Origin: Streptococcus mitis
GTDB taxonomy: Bacteria; Bacillota; Bacilli; Lactobacillales; Streptococcaceae
Reading direction: 5' to 3'
Assembly: GCF_002096845.1 (NCBI RefSeq)
Contig: NZ_NCVK01000002.1
Span: forward strand, 1 to 60,125
DNA: 60,125 bases
Part shown: positions 22,344-31,799 of the stretch, one piece after another
Numbering within the stretch: the stretch's first letter is position 1
Layout of the letters: every line of letters starts with the position of its first letter
The notes under the pieces: model-generated
The model's input: only the letters and a program-made list of their open reading frames with translations
Databases searched by the model: none
What the model was told of the DNA's origin: nothing
Made by a program: the position numbers and the translations under genes

Positions 22344-23402
22344 TTACTTACCTCCTTTAACTTGTTTTTTCGGTTTGACAAAGCGTTCGATAAGATAATG
22401 AACACTGACAAAGAAGATAATAGAAGCTGTTACAATGCTGACAAGCTCAGACGGTACCTGCGCCGCATTCATACCAGGGGCTCCAACTTGGAGAACACCA
22501 AATAGGAAGGCTGCAAAGAGAATACCGATTGGTGAGTTGGCTGCAAGCAGACTAACTGCCATCCCGTTAAATCCAACAGCCAATGACGCCCCTTGAACAT
22601 AGACGTTCTGGAAGGTTCCAAGCCCTTCAACAGCTCCACCAAGACCTGCCAAGGCACCTGAAATAATCATTGATAGAATAATAGTCCGTTTGGCAGAAAT
22701 ACCAGCATATTCTGAAGCATGTGGATTAAGACCAACCGCACGGATTTCAAAACCAAGAGTCGTTTTCTTGAGCATGAACCAAATGACTGCAACGGCAATG
22801 ATGGCAAAGAAAATACCAATATTCATCCGCGAGTTACCAGTCAACTCAGCCAACCAAGGTGTCTGATAGGTTGCATTAGCCCCAACACGAATGGTCGAAT
22901 CTGTACTTTGCATGAAGTCTTTAGGGAAAGCATGGATAAAGGCATTTCCTACATACAAGACAATGTAGTTCATCATAATGGTTACGATAACCTCTGACGT
23001 CCCCAGATAGGCTCTCAGAATACCTGGAATCGCTCCGACAATCCCACCAGCAATCAAGGCAATCACGATGGTTGCTAGAATCATCAAGGGACGTGGCATA
23101 TCTAGATGCGACAGGGCAAACCAACCACTGAGAATCCAACCAGCCAAAGCCTGACCAGGAAGCCCGACGTTAAAGAAACCAGCGCGACTGGCAACAGCAA
23201 AACCAAGACCAATCAAGACCAAAGGCCCCATGGCACGGAAGATTTCTCCAATCCCACGCAGGCTACCAAAGGCTGTATAGAACAATTCTTCGTAGCCCCA
23301 AATAGCATCATAACCGAAGATCCACATGACAATGGCTCCAAGTAAAATTCCTAGGAAGACAGAAATCAAGGGAACCGAAATTTGTTGTAATTTTTTAGAC
23401 AT
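22344..23402 (-). CDS. nupB: Nucleoside ABC transporter permease (first)
   Basis: A permease of about 352 residues, BPD_transp_2 family, with many hydrophobic segments and the motif ASRAGFFNVGLPGQALAGW (cf. GxFNVGxxGQ of nucleoside permeases). The open frame starts at 23429, but ATG 23402 (MSKKLQQISVPL) with AAAGGAGAAG upstream is the real start; it overlaps the ATPase gene by 8 bases. It pairs with the permease at 21385 to form the channel of the nucleoside importer. Confidence 0.88.
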   Translation of the reverse strand: MSKKLQQISVPLISVFLGILLGAIVMWIFGYDAIWGYEELFYTAFGSLRGIGEIFRAMGPLVLIGLGFAVASRAGFFNVGLPGQALAGWILSGWFALSHLDMPRPLMILATIVIALIAGGIVGAIPGILRAYLGTSEVIVTIMMNYIVLYVGNAFIHAFPKDFMQSTDSTIRVGANATYQTPWLAELTGNSRMNIGIFFAIIAVAVIWFMLKKTTLGFEIRAVGLNPHASEYAGISAKRTIILSMIISGALAGLGGAVEGLGTFQNVYVQGASLAVGFNGMAVSLLAANSPIGILFAAFLFGVLQVGAPGMNAAQVPSELVSIVTASIIFFVSVHYLIERFVKPKKQVKGGK

Positions 23403-24930
23403 CACTCTTCTCCTTTCCCAAGTTTCCACCCGCCATCAAGACACCAAGTTCTTGTTTATTGGTTGTTTCTGGTGATACAATACCTTGAATCTTACCATCG
23501 TGGATAACGGCAATACGGTCTGAGACGTTTAAAATCTCATCCAATTCAAAGCTGACAACAAGGACAGCCTTCCCATTATCACGCTCTTCAATCAAGCGTT
23601 TGTGGATATATTCAATGGCACCGACATCCAACCCACGAGTTGGCTGGCTGACGATAAGAAGATCAGGATCACGATCAATTTCACGAGCAATAATTGCTTT
23701 TTGTTGATTTCCTCCTGAGAGTGCAGCTGCAGGAACAAATTCACTGGCAGCACGAACATCAAATTCTTCCATTAGCTTTTTAGCATAAGAAGTAATATTT
23801 GAATAGTTCAAAATTCCATTTTTACTATGTGGTTCTTTATAGTAAGTTTGAAGGGCAATATTTTCAGAAATCATCATTTCCAAAATCAAGCCATCACGGT
23901 GACGGTCTTCTGGAACGTGCCCAACACTCAACTCTGTAATCTGACGTGGGTGCAAGCCTACAATTGAATCTCCTTTTAGCTCAATGCTACCAGATTCAAC
24001 CTTGCGAAGACCTGTGATGGCTTGAATGAGTTCAGACTGACCATTTCCATCAATCCCCGCAATACCAACAATCTCTCCAGCACGAACATCCAAGGACAGA
24101 TTTTTCACAGCTGGAACACCACGGTTTTCATTGACCACCAAATCTTTGATTGACAAGACCACTTCTTTTGGTTGAGAGGCTTGTTTCTCTGTTTTAAAGG
24201 AAACAGAACGTCCTACCATCATTTCTGCCAAATCAGCATTAGTAGCCCCTGCAATTTTGACGGTTTCAATTGATTTCCCACGACGGATAACTGTAACGCG
24301 GTCAGAAACTGCGCGAATCTCGTCCAACTTGTGAGTAATCAAGATAATTGATTTTCCTTCTTTGACAAGATTTTTCATAATAGCCATCAACTCCTCAATT
24401 TCTGATGGAGTCAAAACAGCCGTTGGCTCGTCAAAAATAAGAATATCAGCTCCCCGATAAAGGGTTTTTAAAATTTCTACACGTTGTTGGGCTCCAACTG
24501 AGATGTCTGCTACCTTGGCAGAAGGGTCCACAGCTAAGCCATAACGTTCAGAAAGAGCCTTGATTTCTTTGCTAGCTCCAGCGATATCTAGTACACCATT
24601 TTTAGTCAATTCACTTCCTAAAATAATGTTTTCAGCCACCGTGAAAGCCTCTACCAACATAAAGTGCTGGTGAACCATTCCGATTCCCAAGTCAGCTGCT
24701 TTAGATGGGGAGTCGAGGTTGACAACTTGACCGTTGACCGCGATTTCACCACTAGTTGGTTCAAGAAGCCCTGCTAACATGTTCATGAGCGTGGACTTAC
24801 CAGCCCCATTTTCTCCTAAAAGTGCATGAATTTCACCTTTTCGTAGGTGCAGGTTGATTTTGTCGTTGGCAACAAATTCACCAAACACCTTGGTAATATC
24901 ACGCATCTCAATGACATTTTCGTGTGCCAT
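23395..24930 (-). CDS. nupA: Nucleoside ABC transporter ATP-binding protein (double ATPase)
   Basis: A 511-residue protein with two ABC ATPase domains. The first has Walker A LLGENGAGKSTL near 36, signature ISVGAQQRVEIL near 143 and Walker B ILIFDEPTAVL. The second has a degenerate P-loop IAGIDGNGQSELI near 293, signature LSGGNQQKAIIAREI and Walker B LLIVSQPTRGLD. This is the RbsA/MglA-like arrangement used with BmpA-type lipoproteins. An AAGGAA site precedes ATG 24930. Three hairpins separate it from bmpA, probably lowering expression relative to the binding protein. Confidence 0.92.
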   Translation of the reverse strand: MAHENVIEMRDITKVFGEFVANDKINLHLRKGEIHALLGENGAGKSTLMNMLAGLLEPTSGEIAVNGQVVNLDSPSKAADLGIGMVHQHFMLVEAFTVAENIILGSELTKNGVLDIAGASKEIKALSERYGLAVDPSAKVADISVGAQQRVEILKTLYRGADILIFDEPTAVLTPSEIEELMAIMKNLVKEGKSIILITHKLDEIRAVSDRVTVIRRGKSIETVKIAGATNADLAEMMVGRSVSFKTEKQASQPKEVVLSIKDLVVNENRGVPAVKNLSLDVRAGEIVGIAGIDGNGQSELIQAITGLRKVESGSIELKGDSIVGLHPRQITELSVGHVPEDRHRDGLILEMMISENIALQTYYKEPHSKNGILNYSNITSYAKKLMEEFDVRAASEFVPAAALSGGNQQKAIIAREIDRDPDLLIVSQPTRGLDVGAIEYIHKRLIEERDNGKAVLVVSFELDEILNVSDRIAVIHDGKIQGIVSPETTNKQELGVLMAGGNLGKEKSDV

Positions 24931-24970
24931 GTGCTCTTCCTTTCAGAGTCTTATTTTATTTCAATAAAAC

Positions 24971-25051
24971 TTGCTAGTTTGTCTAGTAGCAAGCTTTACT
25001 GAGACAAAATGACTTTGTCTCAATTCTTAAAAAAGCGGCCGATGGCCGCTT
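24971..25051 (-). terminator. Three successive hairpins between bmpA and the nup ATPase gene
   Basis: Downstream of bmpA on the minus strand come, in order, AAGCGGCC/GGCCGCTT (25033-25051) followed by TTTTTT; TGAGACAAA/TTTGTCTCA (25000-25022); and CTTGCTA/TAGCAAG (24971-24993). The first is a canonical terminator. The set suggests partial termination or 3'-end protection, giving more BmpA than membrane components. Confidence 0.75.
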
Positions 25052-25073
25052 CCTAAGAAATAACTTCCATCCA

Positions 25074-26126
25074 TTATTTTGCAGGAACTTTTACGCTTCC
25101 ATCAAGGATTTTAGCTTTTGCATCTTCAACGGCTTTTTTACCTTCTTCAGAAAGGTTAGTTGTTACCAAGTCAACCCCTTTATCTTTCAATGAGTAAACG
25201 ATCACTTGACCGCCAGGGAATTCACCTTTTTCTGCCTTGTTAGAAATATCTTTTACAGTTGTACCAACTTGTTTCAAAGTAGATGCAAGAACAAAGTTTG
25301 ATTCTTTGCCATCTTTAGAAGTGTATTTACCTTCTGCTTCTTGGTCACGGTCAACACCGATAACCCAAACTTTTTCATTTTCAGGACGGCTTTCGTTGAG
25401 TGATTTTGCTTCTGCAAAGACACCAGCACCTGTACCACCAGCTACTTGGTAAACAATATCTGCACCGGCTGCGTATTGTGCGGCTGCAATTGTTTTACCT
25501 TTAGCAGCATCACCAAATGAACCAGCGTAGTCAACTTGTACTTTGATAGATGGGTCTACTGACGCAACACCAGCCTTGAATCCTGCTTCAAAACGAGAGA
25601 TAACTTCTGACTCCTGCCCACCTACAAAACCAACTTGTTTTGTTTTAGTTGTTTTTGCTGCAGCTACACCTGCAAGGTAACCTGACTCATTATCAGCGAA
25701 AGTTACGCTCGCAACATTCTTTTGATCTTTAATCACATCATCAATCAAGACATAGTTCAAATCAGTGTGCTCTGCTGCTGCATCTTTAACTGCATTGTGA
25801 AGGGCAAAACCAACACCGAAGATTAGGTTGTAACTTCCAGCCGCTTGTTGCAAGTTGTTAGCATAGTCAGCTTCACTTGTTGATTGGAAGTAAGTGAAAC
25901 CTTTATCTTTTGCAAGATTGTGTTCTTTACCCCAAGCCTGCAAACCTTCCCAAGCTGATTGGTTGAATGATTTATCATCAACACCACCAGTATCAGTGAC
26001 GATTGCTGCTTTTGTCTTCACATCAGAAGATGAATCTGCCTTACGAGAAGAGCGGTTACCACATGCAGCAAGTCCAACTGCTGCCACTGCAACTAGACCA
26101 AGGCCTAGCCATTGTTTCTTGTTCAT
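25074..26126 (-). CDS. bmpA: BMP/PnrA-family nucleoside-binding lipoprotein
   Basis: A lipoprotein of about 350 residues: signal MNKKQWLGLGLVAVAAVGLAACGN with lipobox LAAC, then a BMP domain (DTGGVDDKSFNQSAWEGLQ; GFVGGQESEVISRFEAGF; VYQVAGGTGAGVF). Family members (PnrA/TmpC, L. lactis BmpA) capture purine and pyrimidine nucleosides at the surface. The open frame starts earlier at 26198, but ATG 26126, 7 bases after AGGAGG, gives the proper signal peptide. It follows cdd and precedes the ATPase and permeases. Confidence 0.93.
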   Translation of the reverse strand: MNKKQWLGLGLVAVAAVGLAACGNRSSRKADSSSDVKTKAAIVTDTGGVDDKSFNQSAWEGLQAWGKEHNLAKDKGFTYFQSTSEADYANNLQQAAGSYNLIFGVGFALHNAVKDAAAEHTDLNYVLIDDVIKDQKNVASVTFADNESGYLAGVAAAKTTKTKQVGFVGGQESEVISRFEAGFKAGVASVDPSIKVQVDYAGSFGDAAKGKTIAAAQYAAGADIVYQVAGGTGAGVFAEAKSLNESRPENEKVWVIGVDRDQEAEGKYTSKDGKESNFVLASTLKQVGTTVKDISNKAEKGEFPGGQVIVYSLKDKGVDLVTTNLSEEGKKAVEDAKAKILDGSVKVPAK

Positions 26127-26215
26127 TACTGAACCTCCTAAATAAGATGTGCAACGATGTTGCAAGTATGGATTGGTTGGCCACAAGGACCGTGCCACTC
26201 AGAGAGCGACTCAGA

Positions 26216-26605
26216 CTAATTTAAGTCTGTAAAAGAATATGGAAGTAATTCCCCGACCGTCATCTCGACCGTCGATTTATCTTTTGCGACTAAGGTCACT
26301 TTTAGATCTTGTTCAAAAAATTCGACCATTACTTGACGACAAGCACCACATGGTGAAATTGGTTTTTCAGTCTCTCCATAGACAATCAATTCTGAAAATT
26401 CTCTTTGCCCTTCAGATACAGCCTTAAAAATGGCTGTTCTCTCACCGCAATTGGTCAAAGGATAGCTAGCATTTTCGATATTGACACCTGTATAAGTGCT
26501 ACCATCTTTCGCTACTAAAACAGCTCCGACTGGAAAATGAGAATAGGGCACATAGGCTTTCTTGCTGGTTTCAATTGCCAGTTCAATCAACTCAGTAGTC
26601 GCCAT
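26216..26605 (-). CDS. cdd: Cytidine deaminase
   Basis: A 129-residue zinc enzyme converting cytidine and deoxycytidine to uridine forms. Zinc and catalytic motifs are NCGERTAIF (Cys-x-Glu, near residue 53) and PCGACRQ (near 84-90). [12 protein letters not shown] and [10 protein letters not shown] line the substrate site. Homotetrameric type, normal length. The start overlaps the end of deoC by 14 bases, so translation is coupled. It feeds uridine to the DeoA phosphorylase encoded upstream. Confidence 0.97.
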   Translation of the reverse strand: MATTELIELAIETSKKAYVPYSHFPVGAVLVAKDGSTYTGVNIENASYPLTNCGERTAIFKAVSEGQREFSELIVYGETEKPISPCGACRQVMVEFFEQDLKVTLVAKDKSTVEMTVGELLPYSFTDLN

Positions 26606-27254
26606 CTGCCAATTCTCCTTTTAAAATGGCTACCCCAGCTGACGTTCCGATACGTGTCGCCCCTGCTTCCACAAAGGCAAGAGCATCTGCATAAGAACGA
26701 GCTCCGCCAGCAGCCTTGACCCCCATATCAGGACCAACTGTTTCACGCATTAATGTAACATCTGCTACCGTAGCACCACCAGTTGAAAAGCCAGTTGAAG
26801 TTTTGACGAAGTCAGCTCCCGCTTTTTGGGCTAATTGGCAAGCTACAACTTTTTCTTGGTCTGTCAGCAGGCACGCTTCAATAATGACTTTCACTAACTT
26901 GTCACCACTTGCTTCCACTACTGCGCGAATATCCGATTCAACCAAGGCTAAATTGCCTGATTTGAGAGCCCCAACATTGATCACCATATCAATCTCATCT
27001 GCACCATTTTGGATAGCTTCCTTGGTTTCAAAAGCTTTCACAGTTGAAGTTGTTGCTCCCAAAGGGAAACCTACTACTGTGCAGACCTTGACATCTGTGC
27101 CTTCAAGTCCTTTTTTAGCATGTTCAACCCAGGTCGGATTAACGCAAACACTGGCAAAATCATACTCTCTAGCTTCAGACAACAAACAATCAATTTGATT
27201 TTCTGTTGCATCTTGTTTTAAAAGCGTATGATCGATATATTTATTTAATTTCAT
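26592..27254 (-). CDS. deoC: Deoxyribose-phosphate aldolase
   Basis: A 220-residue class I aldolase splitting 2-deoxyribose-5-phosphate into glyceraldehyde-3-phosphate and acetaldehyde. YIDHTLLK at the start, VNVGALKSG, the catalytic Asp in [10 protein letters not shown], the Schiff-base Lys in [16 protein letters not shown] and the proton-relay Lys in MGVKAAGG are present. It lies between deoA (19 bases upstream) and cdd in the nucleoside operon. Confidence 0.97.
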   Translation of the reverse strand: MKLNKYIDHTLLKQDATENQIDCLLSEAREYDFASVCVNPTWVEHAKKGLEGTDVKVCTVVGFPLGATTSTVKAFETKEAIQNGADEIDMVINVGALKSGNLALVESDIRAVVEASGDKLVKVIIEACLLTDQEKVVACQLAQKAGADFVKTSTGFSTGGATVADVTLMRETVGPDMGVKAAGGARSYADALAFVEAGATRIGTSAGVAILKGELADGDY

Positions 27255-27273
27255 ATTCGGATTCTCCTGCGGT

Positions 27274-28551
27274 TTATGAGATAATTTCTATAATTTCTCG
27301 TAAACTTTGCACCCTATCATTTATTTTAACATATTTTTGAAAATCTGTAACTAGCTGAGGAGAAATTTTTCCATTTGTGTATACTTTTGCAACAATTTCT
27401 CCCTTTTGAACAGAATCTCCAACCTTCTTTTCAAAAACAATTCCTGTTTCATAGTCCAAGGCATCAGACTTGACTGCACGGCCTGCCCCCAGTCTCATAG
27501 CATAAAGCCCAAATTCCATTGCTGGAAGAGCTGAAATGACACCCGTTTCCTGGGCAGGAATTTCTACCACATGGGCAACATTGACAGGACGGTAGAGGTC
27601 TTCCAAGTCCCCACCTTGGGCTTGCACCATTTCCTCAAACTTAGCCAGTGCTTGACCATTCTCAAGATGTTGGCGGACTTCTTCAACTGTTTTATTTACA
27701 TTTGCCAGGCCAAGCATAATTTGAGCCAATTCACAGATGAAGTGGGTAATATCCTGACGTCCTTGACCCTGTAAAATCTCCAATGCTTCAAGGATCTCCA
27801 GACGATTTCCAATAGCACGCCCTAAAGGCTGGCTCATATCCGTAATCACTGCTACTGTCTTCCGACCAACAGCCTTACCAAGTTCCACCATGGTTTGAGC
27901 CAGTTCACGCGCCTCATCAACCGTCTTCATGAAAGCACCCTCACCAACAGTCACGTCTAGCAAAATAGCATCCGCTCCTGCCGCGATTTTCTTGCTCATC
28001 ACCGAACTCGCAATCAAAGGAATCGTGTCGACAGTTGCAGTCACATCACGGAGGGCGTAGAGAAGCTTGTCTGCTTTAACCAGCTGGTCTGATTGCCCAA
28101 TGACAGATACTCCAATGTCCTGCACCTGACGAATGAAATCTTCTTGACTGTGCTCGACTTGATAGCCCTTAATGGACTCCAATTTATCAATTGTACCGCC
28201 AGTATGGCCGAGACCACGACCACTCATTTTCGCGACTGGAACTCCAAAACTCGCTACTAAAGGAGCTAAAATCAGGGTCACCTTATCACCAACACCACCA
28301 GTAGAATGCTTGTCAACCTTAACCCCATCAATAGCAGATAAATCAAACTCTTGCCCTGTCTGAACCATTTTCATAGTTAAATCAGATATTTCTCGAGTCG
28401 TCATTCCTTTGAAATAAACAGCCATAGCAAAGGCAGACATCTGATAATCAGGGACAATTCCTGACACATAGCCTTCTACCAGCCATTCAATTTCACTCGA
28501 AGTCAGTTCTTGACCGTCTCGTTTTTTTTGGATTAAATCAACTGCTCTCAT
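27274..28551 (-). CDS. deoA: Pyrimidine-nucleoside (thymidine/uridine) phosphorylase
   Basis: A 425-residue enzyme of the DeoA/Pdp family, phosphorolysing thymidine, deoxyuridine and probably uridine. The N-terminal helical domain, the signature [18 protein letters not shown] near residue 111, [10 protein letters not shown] and the C-terminal PYNP domain are visible. ATG 28551 overlaps the end of rsmC by 4 bases. The product, deoxyribose-1-phosphate, goes to DeoB and DeoC, both encoded in this window. Confidence 0.96.
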   Translation of the reverse strand: MRAVDLIQKKRDGQELTSSEIEWLVEGYVSGIVPDYQMSAFAMAVYFKGMTTREISDLTMKMVQTGQEFDLSAIDGVKVDKHSTGGVGDKVTLILAPLVASFGVPVAKMSGRGLGHTGGTIDKLESIKGYQVEHSQEDFIRQVQDIGVSVIGQSDQLVKADKLLYALRDVTATVDTIPLIASSVMSKKIAAGADAILLDVTVGEGAFMKTVDEARELAQTMVELGKAVGRKTVAVITDMSQPLGRAIGNRLEILEALEILQGQGRQDITHFICELAQIMLGLANVNKTVEEVRQHLENGQALAKFEEMVQAQGGDLEDLYRPVNVAHVVEIPAQETGVISALPAMEFGLYAMRLGAGRAVKSDALDYETGIVFEKKVGDSVQKGEIVAKVYTNGKISPQLVTDFQKYVKINDRVQSLREIIEIIS

Positions 28552-29138
28552 TCTTTCACACTTCTAAGGATATAGTATCCCTTATCTTTTTTGACGATTT
28601 CACAATTACCAAACACATCTTCCATCTTGGACTTGGCACTTGGAGCCCCTTGTTTTTTCTGGATAACGATTGTCAAATCCCCACCAGTTTCCAAGAAATC
28701 TTTACTTTTCTCAATGATTTCATGAACCACTTGCTTGCCTGCACGGATAGGAGGATTGGAAATGACATGGTCAAAATGTCCTTCAACTTGTTCATAGATG
28801 TTGGACTGGAAAATCGTCGCTTCTACTTTATTTCGTTCAGCATTTTGTCGCGCCAAATCCAAGGCACGATTATTGATATCGACCATGGTCGACTGAACTC
28901 CATAAGCCTTAGCTAAAGACAAGCCCAAAGGTCCGTAACCACAGCCTACATCAAGGACAGTTTCTCCTTGATTGACCTCAAAACACTTGAGCAAGAGTTG
29001 ACTTCCAAAGTCAACCATTTTCTTGCTAAAAACACCCGCATCCGTCAAAAAGGTCATTTTTTCTCCCAACAAGTCCACTCTCAATTCATGAATGTCGTGA
29101 GCAGCGTCAGGATTTTCTGCATAGTACATTTTATTCAT
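28548..29138 (-). CDS. rsmC: Class I SAM methyltransferase, RsmC-like
   Basis: A 196-residue methyltransferase of the MTS/RsmC family, probably methylating a guanine in 16S rRNA. The SAM-binding motif VLDVGCGYGPLGLSLA (near residue 62), MVDINNRALDLARQN and the catalytic NPPI motif (VISNPPIRAGK, near 128) are visible. It has single-domain length, shorter than E. coli RsmC. It is the first gene of the rsmC-deoA-deoC-cdd-bmpA operon, an arrangement shared with pneumococcus. Confidence 0.85.
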   Translation of the reverse strand: MNKMYYAENPDAAHDIHELRVDLLGEKMTFLTDAGVFSKKMVDFGSQLLLKCFEVNQGETVLDVGCGYGPLGLSLAKAYGVQSTMVDINNRALDLARQNAERNKVEATIFQSNIYEQVEGHFDHVISNPPIRAGKQVVHEIIEKSKDFLETGGDLTIVIQKKQGAPSAKSKMEDVFGNCEIVKKDKGYYILRSVKE

Positions 29139-29353
29139 AACCCTATTCTATCATATTTTGGATCGAATTGTAAATCGTTTACATATCAAGGCTAAAACAA
29201 AAAAATTGAAGGAAATTGCTTTACAATAGCTCCCCTTCAATCTCTTTCAACCTTTATAAGCAACTTGTATTTCATCTAGGACTACAGGTATCATTACCAT
29301 GATAAAACACATAACACAAAGTTTATTGTTTATCATCAGGCGCATTGTCAGCG

Positions 29354-29758
29354 CTATTTCTTTACTTTTAAATATTTCATTATCAATAGGATTCCCAACA
29401 AAATGTTTAAATAAAAGCCCAACTGATACGTTTTTGTCAGGAATTCCAAACTTGTCCAAAGTCGTATCAAATCTTCTAGTGACATGCGGAAGAAATAACC
29501 CTCTGTAGCAATCCATAGAACCAAAAAGAAATAACTACCAGCAGCAAGCCATTTCGTCCACCGTTTTTTTAGGAAGAAAGCAATCAAGAGCGAACAGATA
29601 AAGACAGCTGTTACAATGGCATGTTCCATCAAAAAAGTAAAACCGTAATAGATTTCCACAAAGCGTCTACCATTATCCGCATTGACTCCTTTTATAAAAG
29701 GTAGAGCAAAACTTAAAATAAAACAGAGTTCCAATAGGTAACGTTTCAAGATTTTCAT
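29354..29758 (-). CDS. Small integral membrane protein of unknown function
   Basis: A 134-residue protein with four predicted helices (LLELCFILSFALPFI; HAIVTAVFICSLLIAFFL; WLAAGSYFFLVLWIA; YQLGFYLNILLGILLI) and a basic C-terminal KYLKVKK. I do not recognise a family. AGGAGGT precedes the ATG. It is divergent from coaA; the shared region carries a tandem 14-bp repeat that may be an operator. The 215 bases downstream, before rsmC, show no gene. Confidence 0.6.
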   Translation of the reverse strand: MKILKRYLLELCFILSFALPFIKGVNADNGRRFVEIYYGFTFLMEHAIVTAVFICSLLIAFFLKKRWTKWLAAGSYFFLVLWIATEGYFFRMSLEDLIRLWTSLEFLTKTYQLGFYLNILLGILLIMKYLKVKK

Positions 29759-29867
29759 AGTACACCTCCTATAAGTTATAAACCCAAAATCCCCCTTTAT
29801 AGCTGATAAGTCAGTAGAAAGCAGCTCCTACTTCATCAATAAATTGGTCATCCTCTATCTACTTATA

Positions 29868-29894
29868 GTATATACTATTGGGTATATACTATTG
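29868..29894. promoter_or_regulatory. Tandem operator-like repeat between the membrane protein gene and coaA
   Basis: GTATATACTATTG occurs twice in tandem (29868-29880 and 29882-29894). The first copy lies within the palindrome TAGTATATACTA. AGTATATACT-type palindromes are bound by PadR-like repressors in Gram-positive bacteria, so a regulator site controlling the divergent genes is plausible. No such regulator is encoded next to it. Confidence 0.45.
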
Positions 29895-29971
29895 ACTTAA
29901 CACATTCAAGAAACCGCTTTATTTTTTTAGCTTTTTATGGTATGATAGACAAAATATCTAGGGGAAAACAA

Positions 29972-30892
29972 ATGACCAACGAATTTTTACATTTTGAAAA
30001 AATCAGCCGCCAGACTTGGCAATCTTTACATCGAAAGACCACACCTCCTTTGACAGAAGAAGAATTGGAATCTATCAAGAGTTTTAATGACCAGATTAGC
30101 TTGCAGGATGTTACCGATGTCTATCTCCCCCTAGCCCATCTCATCCAGATTTACAAGCGTACCAAGGATGATTTGGCCTTTTCAAAAGGAATTTTCCTTC
30201 AACGTGAAAGTAAATCCCAACCTTTTATCATTGGGGTTTCTGGGAGTGTTGCTGTTGGAAAATCAACAACCAGTCGCCTACTGCAAATCCTACTGTCTCG
30301 TACACTTACAGATGCTAGGGTTGAGTTGGTAACAACTGACGGCTTTCTCTATCCCAACCAGACCTTGATTGAACAGGGGATTTTAAATCGCAAGGGATTT
30401 CCTGAAAGCTATGATATGGAAGCTCTTCTCAACTTCTTGGACCGCATCAAGAATGGACAAGATGTGGATATTCCTGTCTATTCTCATGAAGTCTACGACA
30501 TCGTACCTGAGGAAAAACAAAGCGTCAAAGCTGCTGACTTTGTGATTGTTGAAGGAATCAATGTCTTTCAGAATCCACAAAACGAGCGTCTCTATATCAC
30601 TGACTTTTTTGACTTTTCCATCTATGTTGATGCTGCAGTAGATGACATCGAGAGTTGGTATCTAGACCGTTTCTTGAAAATGCTGAGTCTGGCCCAAAAC
30701 GACCCTGATAGCTACTACTATCGTTTTACTCAAATGCCGATTGGGGAAGTGGAGGCCTTTGCTCATCAGGTCTGGACCAGTATCAATCTAACAAATCTGC
30801 AAAATTATATTGAACCGACCAGAAATCGTGCAGAAGTGATTCTTCATAAAAGCAAGAACCATGAAATCGATGAAATTTACTTAAAAAAGTAA
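29972..30892 (+). CDS. coaA: Pantothenate kinase (type I)
   Basis: A 306-residue enzyme phosphorylating pantothenate, the first step of coenzyme A synthesis. P-loop [17 protein letters not shown] near residue 90, TTDGFLYPN and [14 protein letters not shown] strands, and the C-terminal [11 protein letters not shown] are typical of bacterial CoaA. ATG 29972 ([11 protein letters not shown]) behind GGGGAA is chosen over the upstream in-frame ATG 29942, giving the family length. An extended -10 (TGGTATGAT, 29938-29946) lies at a normal distance. Confidence 0.96.
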   Translation: MTNEFLHFEKISRQTWQSLHRKTTPPLTEEELESIKSFNDQISLQDVTDVYLPLAHLIQIYKRTKDDLAFSKGIFLQRESKSQPFIIGVSGSVAVGKSTTSRLLQILLSRTLTDARVELVTTDGFLYPNQTLIEQGILNRKGFPESYDMEALLNFLDRIKNGQDVDIPVYSHEVYDIVPEEKQSVKAADFVIVEGINVFQNPQNERLYITDFFDFSIYVDAAVDDIESWYLDRFLKMLSLAQNDPDSYYYRFTQMPIGEVEAFAHQVWTSINLTNLQNYIEPTRNRAEVILHKSKNHEIDEIYLKK

Positions 30893-30899
30893 TTTTCCC

Positions 30900-30928
30900 T
30901 TGTCAAAACGTAAGTTTTCAGATATAAT
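30900..30928 (+). promoter_or_regulatory. Promoter of rpsT
   Basis: TTGTCA (30900-30905), a 17-bp spacer and TATAAT (30923-30928) lie about 30 bases before the rpsT start, a strong sigma-A promoter overlapping the end of coaA. Confidence 0.8.
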
Positions 30929-30959
30929 GGTATAGTTAGTAAATATGGAGGTAAGAACA

Positions 30960-31196
30960 TTGGCAAATATTAAATCAGCTATCAAACGCGCTGAATTGAA
31001 CGTTAAACAAAACGAAAAGAACTCAGCTCAAAAATCAGCTATGCGTACTGCTATCAAAGCTTTCGAAGCAAACCCATCTGAAGAACTTTTCCGTGCTGCT
31101 AGCTCAGCTATCGATAAAGCAGAAACTAAAGGTTTGATTCACAAAAACAAAGCAAGTCGCGATAAAGCTCGTCTTTCAGCTAAACTTGCTAAATAA
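30960..31196 (+). CDS. rpsT: Ribosomal protein S20
   Basis: A 78-residue, Lys/Ala-rich primary 16S rRNA-binding protein ([21 protein letters not shown]). The start is TTG at 30960, 8 bases after GGAGG. The upstream in-frame ATG 30945 would place the ribosome site inside the coding region, so it is rejected. TTG starts are known for rpsT, where weak initiation allows autoregulation. A terminator follows at 31199-31223. Confidence 0.96.
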
Positions 31197-31198
31197 GA

Positions 31199-31223
31199 AA
31201 CAGTCCATAGAGGCTGTTTTTTT
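31199..31223 (+). terminator. Terminator after rpsT
   Basis: AACAG-type arms (AACAGTCC / GGCTGTT) form a short imperfect hairpin followed by seven T residues, immediately after the rpsT stop. Confidence 0.75.
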
Positions 31224-31248
31224 GTCTCCAAATAGGAAAAGGTAGAAA

Positions 31249-31773
31249 ATGAAAATTGCAATTATCGGATATTCTGGTTCAGGTAAGTCAACGCTAGCTG
31301 AAAAGTTGTCTCACTACTACTCCATCCCAAAACTTCACATGGACACACTCCAATTTCAACCTGGTTGGCAAGATAGTGATCGCGAATGGATGTTGACCGA
31401 GATGAAAAACTTTCTCACCAAGCATGAAGTTTGGGTCATCGATGGGAATTATTCTTGGTGCTATTACGAGGAAAGAATGCAGGAAGCTGACCAAATCATC
31501 TTTCTTAATTTTTCGCCATTGACCTGTCTCTTTCGAGCCTTTAAACGTTATCTTAAATACCGGGGAAAAGTAAGAGAAAGTATGGCAGCTGGTTGTCAAG
31601 AACAGTTTAATTGGGAGTTTATCAGATGGATTCTCTGGGACGGACGGAGCAAATCCGCTAAGGAACGCTACAAGTGGATTCAAAAAAACTATCCATATAA
31701 AGTGGTCATCCTCAGATCACAAAAAGAGATAGACCAATTTCTAGATAAGAAAAGGAAGTCCTCCAATTCATAA
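31249..31773 (+). CDS. P-loop NTPase, FlaR-like (adenylate-kinase-type fold)
   Basis: A 174-residue NTPase: P-loop IIGYSGSGKSTLAEKL at the N-terminus, HMDTLQFQPGW, VIDGNYSWCYYEERM and IIFLNFSPLTCLFRAFKRYL. Homologues are annotated as the DNA topology modulation protein FlaR, but the fold is that of small-molecule or nucleotide kinases and the substrate is unknown. It follows rpsT after a terminator and has AAAAGGTAG upstream. A hairpin at 31755-31792 ends it. Confidence 0.8.
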   Translation: MKIAIIGYSGSGKSTLAEKLSHYYSIPKLHMDTLQFQPGWQDSDREWMLTEMKNFLTKHEVWVIDGNYSWCYYEERMQEADQIIFLNFSPLTCLFRAFKRYLKYRGKVRESMAAGCQEQFNWEFIRWILWDGRSKSAKERYKWIQKNYPYKVVILRSQKEIDQFLDKKRKSSNS

Positions 31774-31792
31774 AGAAGGGCTTCCTTTTTTG
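31755..31792. terminator. Terminator between the FlaR-like gene and deoD
   Basis: AAGGAAGTCC and GGGCTTCCTT pair around an AT-rich loop, with a T run on the plus side and an A run on the other. It lies at the convergent 3' ends of both genes. Confidence 0.75.
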
Positions 31793-31799
31793 AATATAA

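Noticed and set aside
25074..26198. Longer start for the nucleoside-binding lipoprotein at 26198
   Set aside because: The extra 24 residues would bury the signal peptide; ATG 26126 has AGGAGG and gives a proper lipobox at residue 23.
29247..29516. 89-residue minus-strand frame overlapping the small membrane protein gene
   Set aside because: It lacks a ribosome site and family resemblance and overlaps a better gene out of frame.
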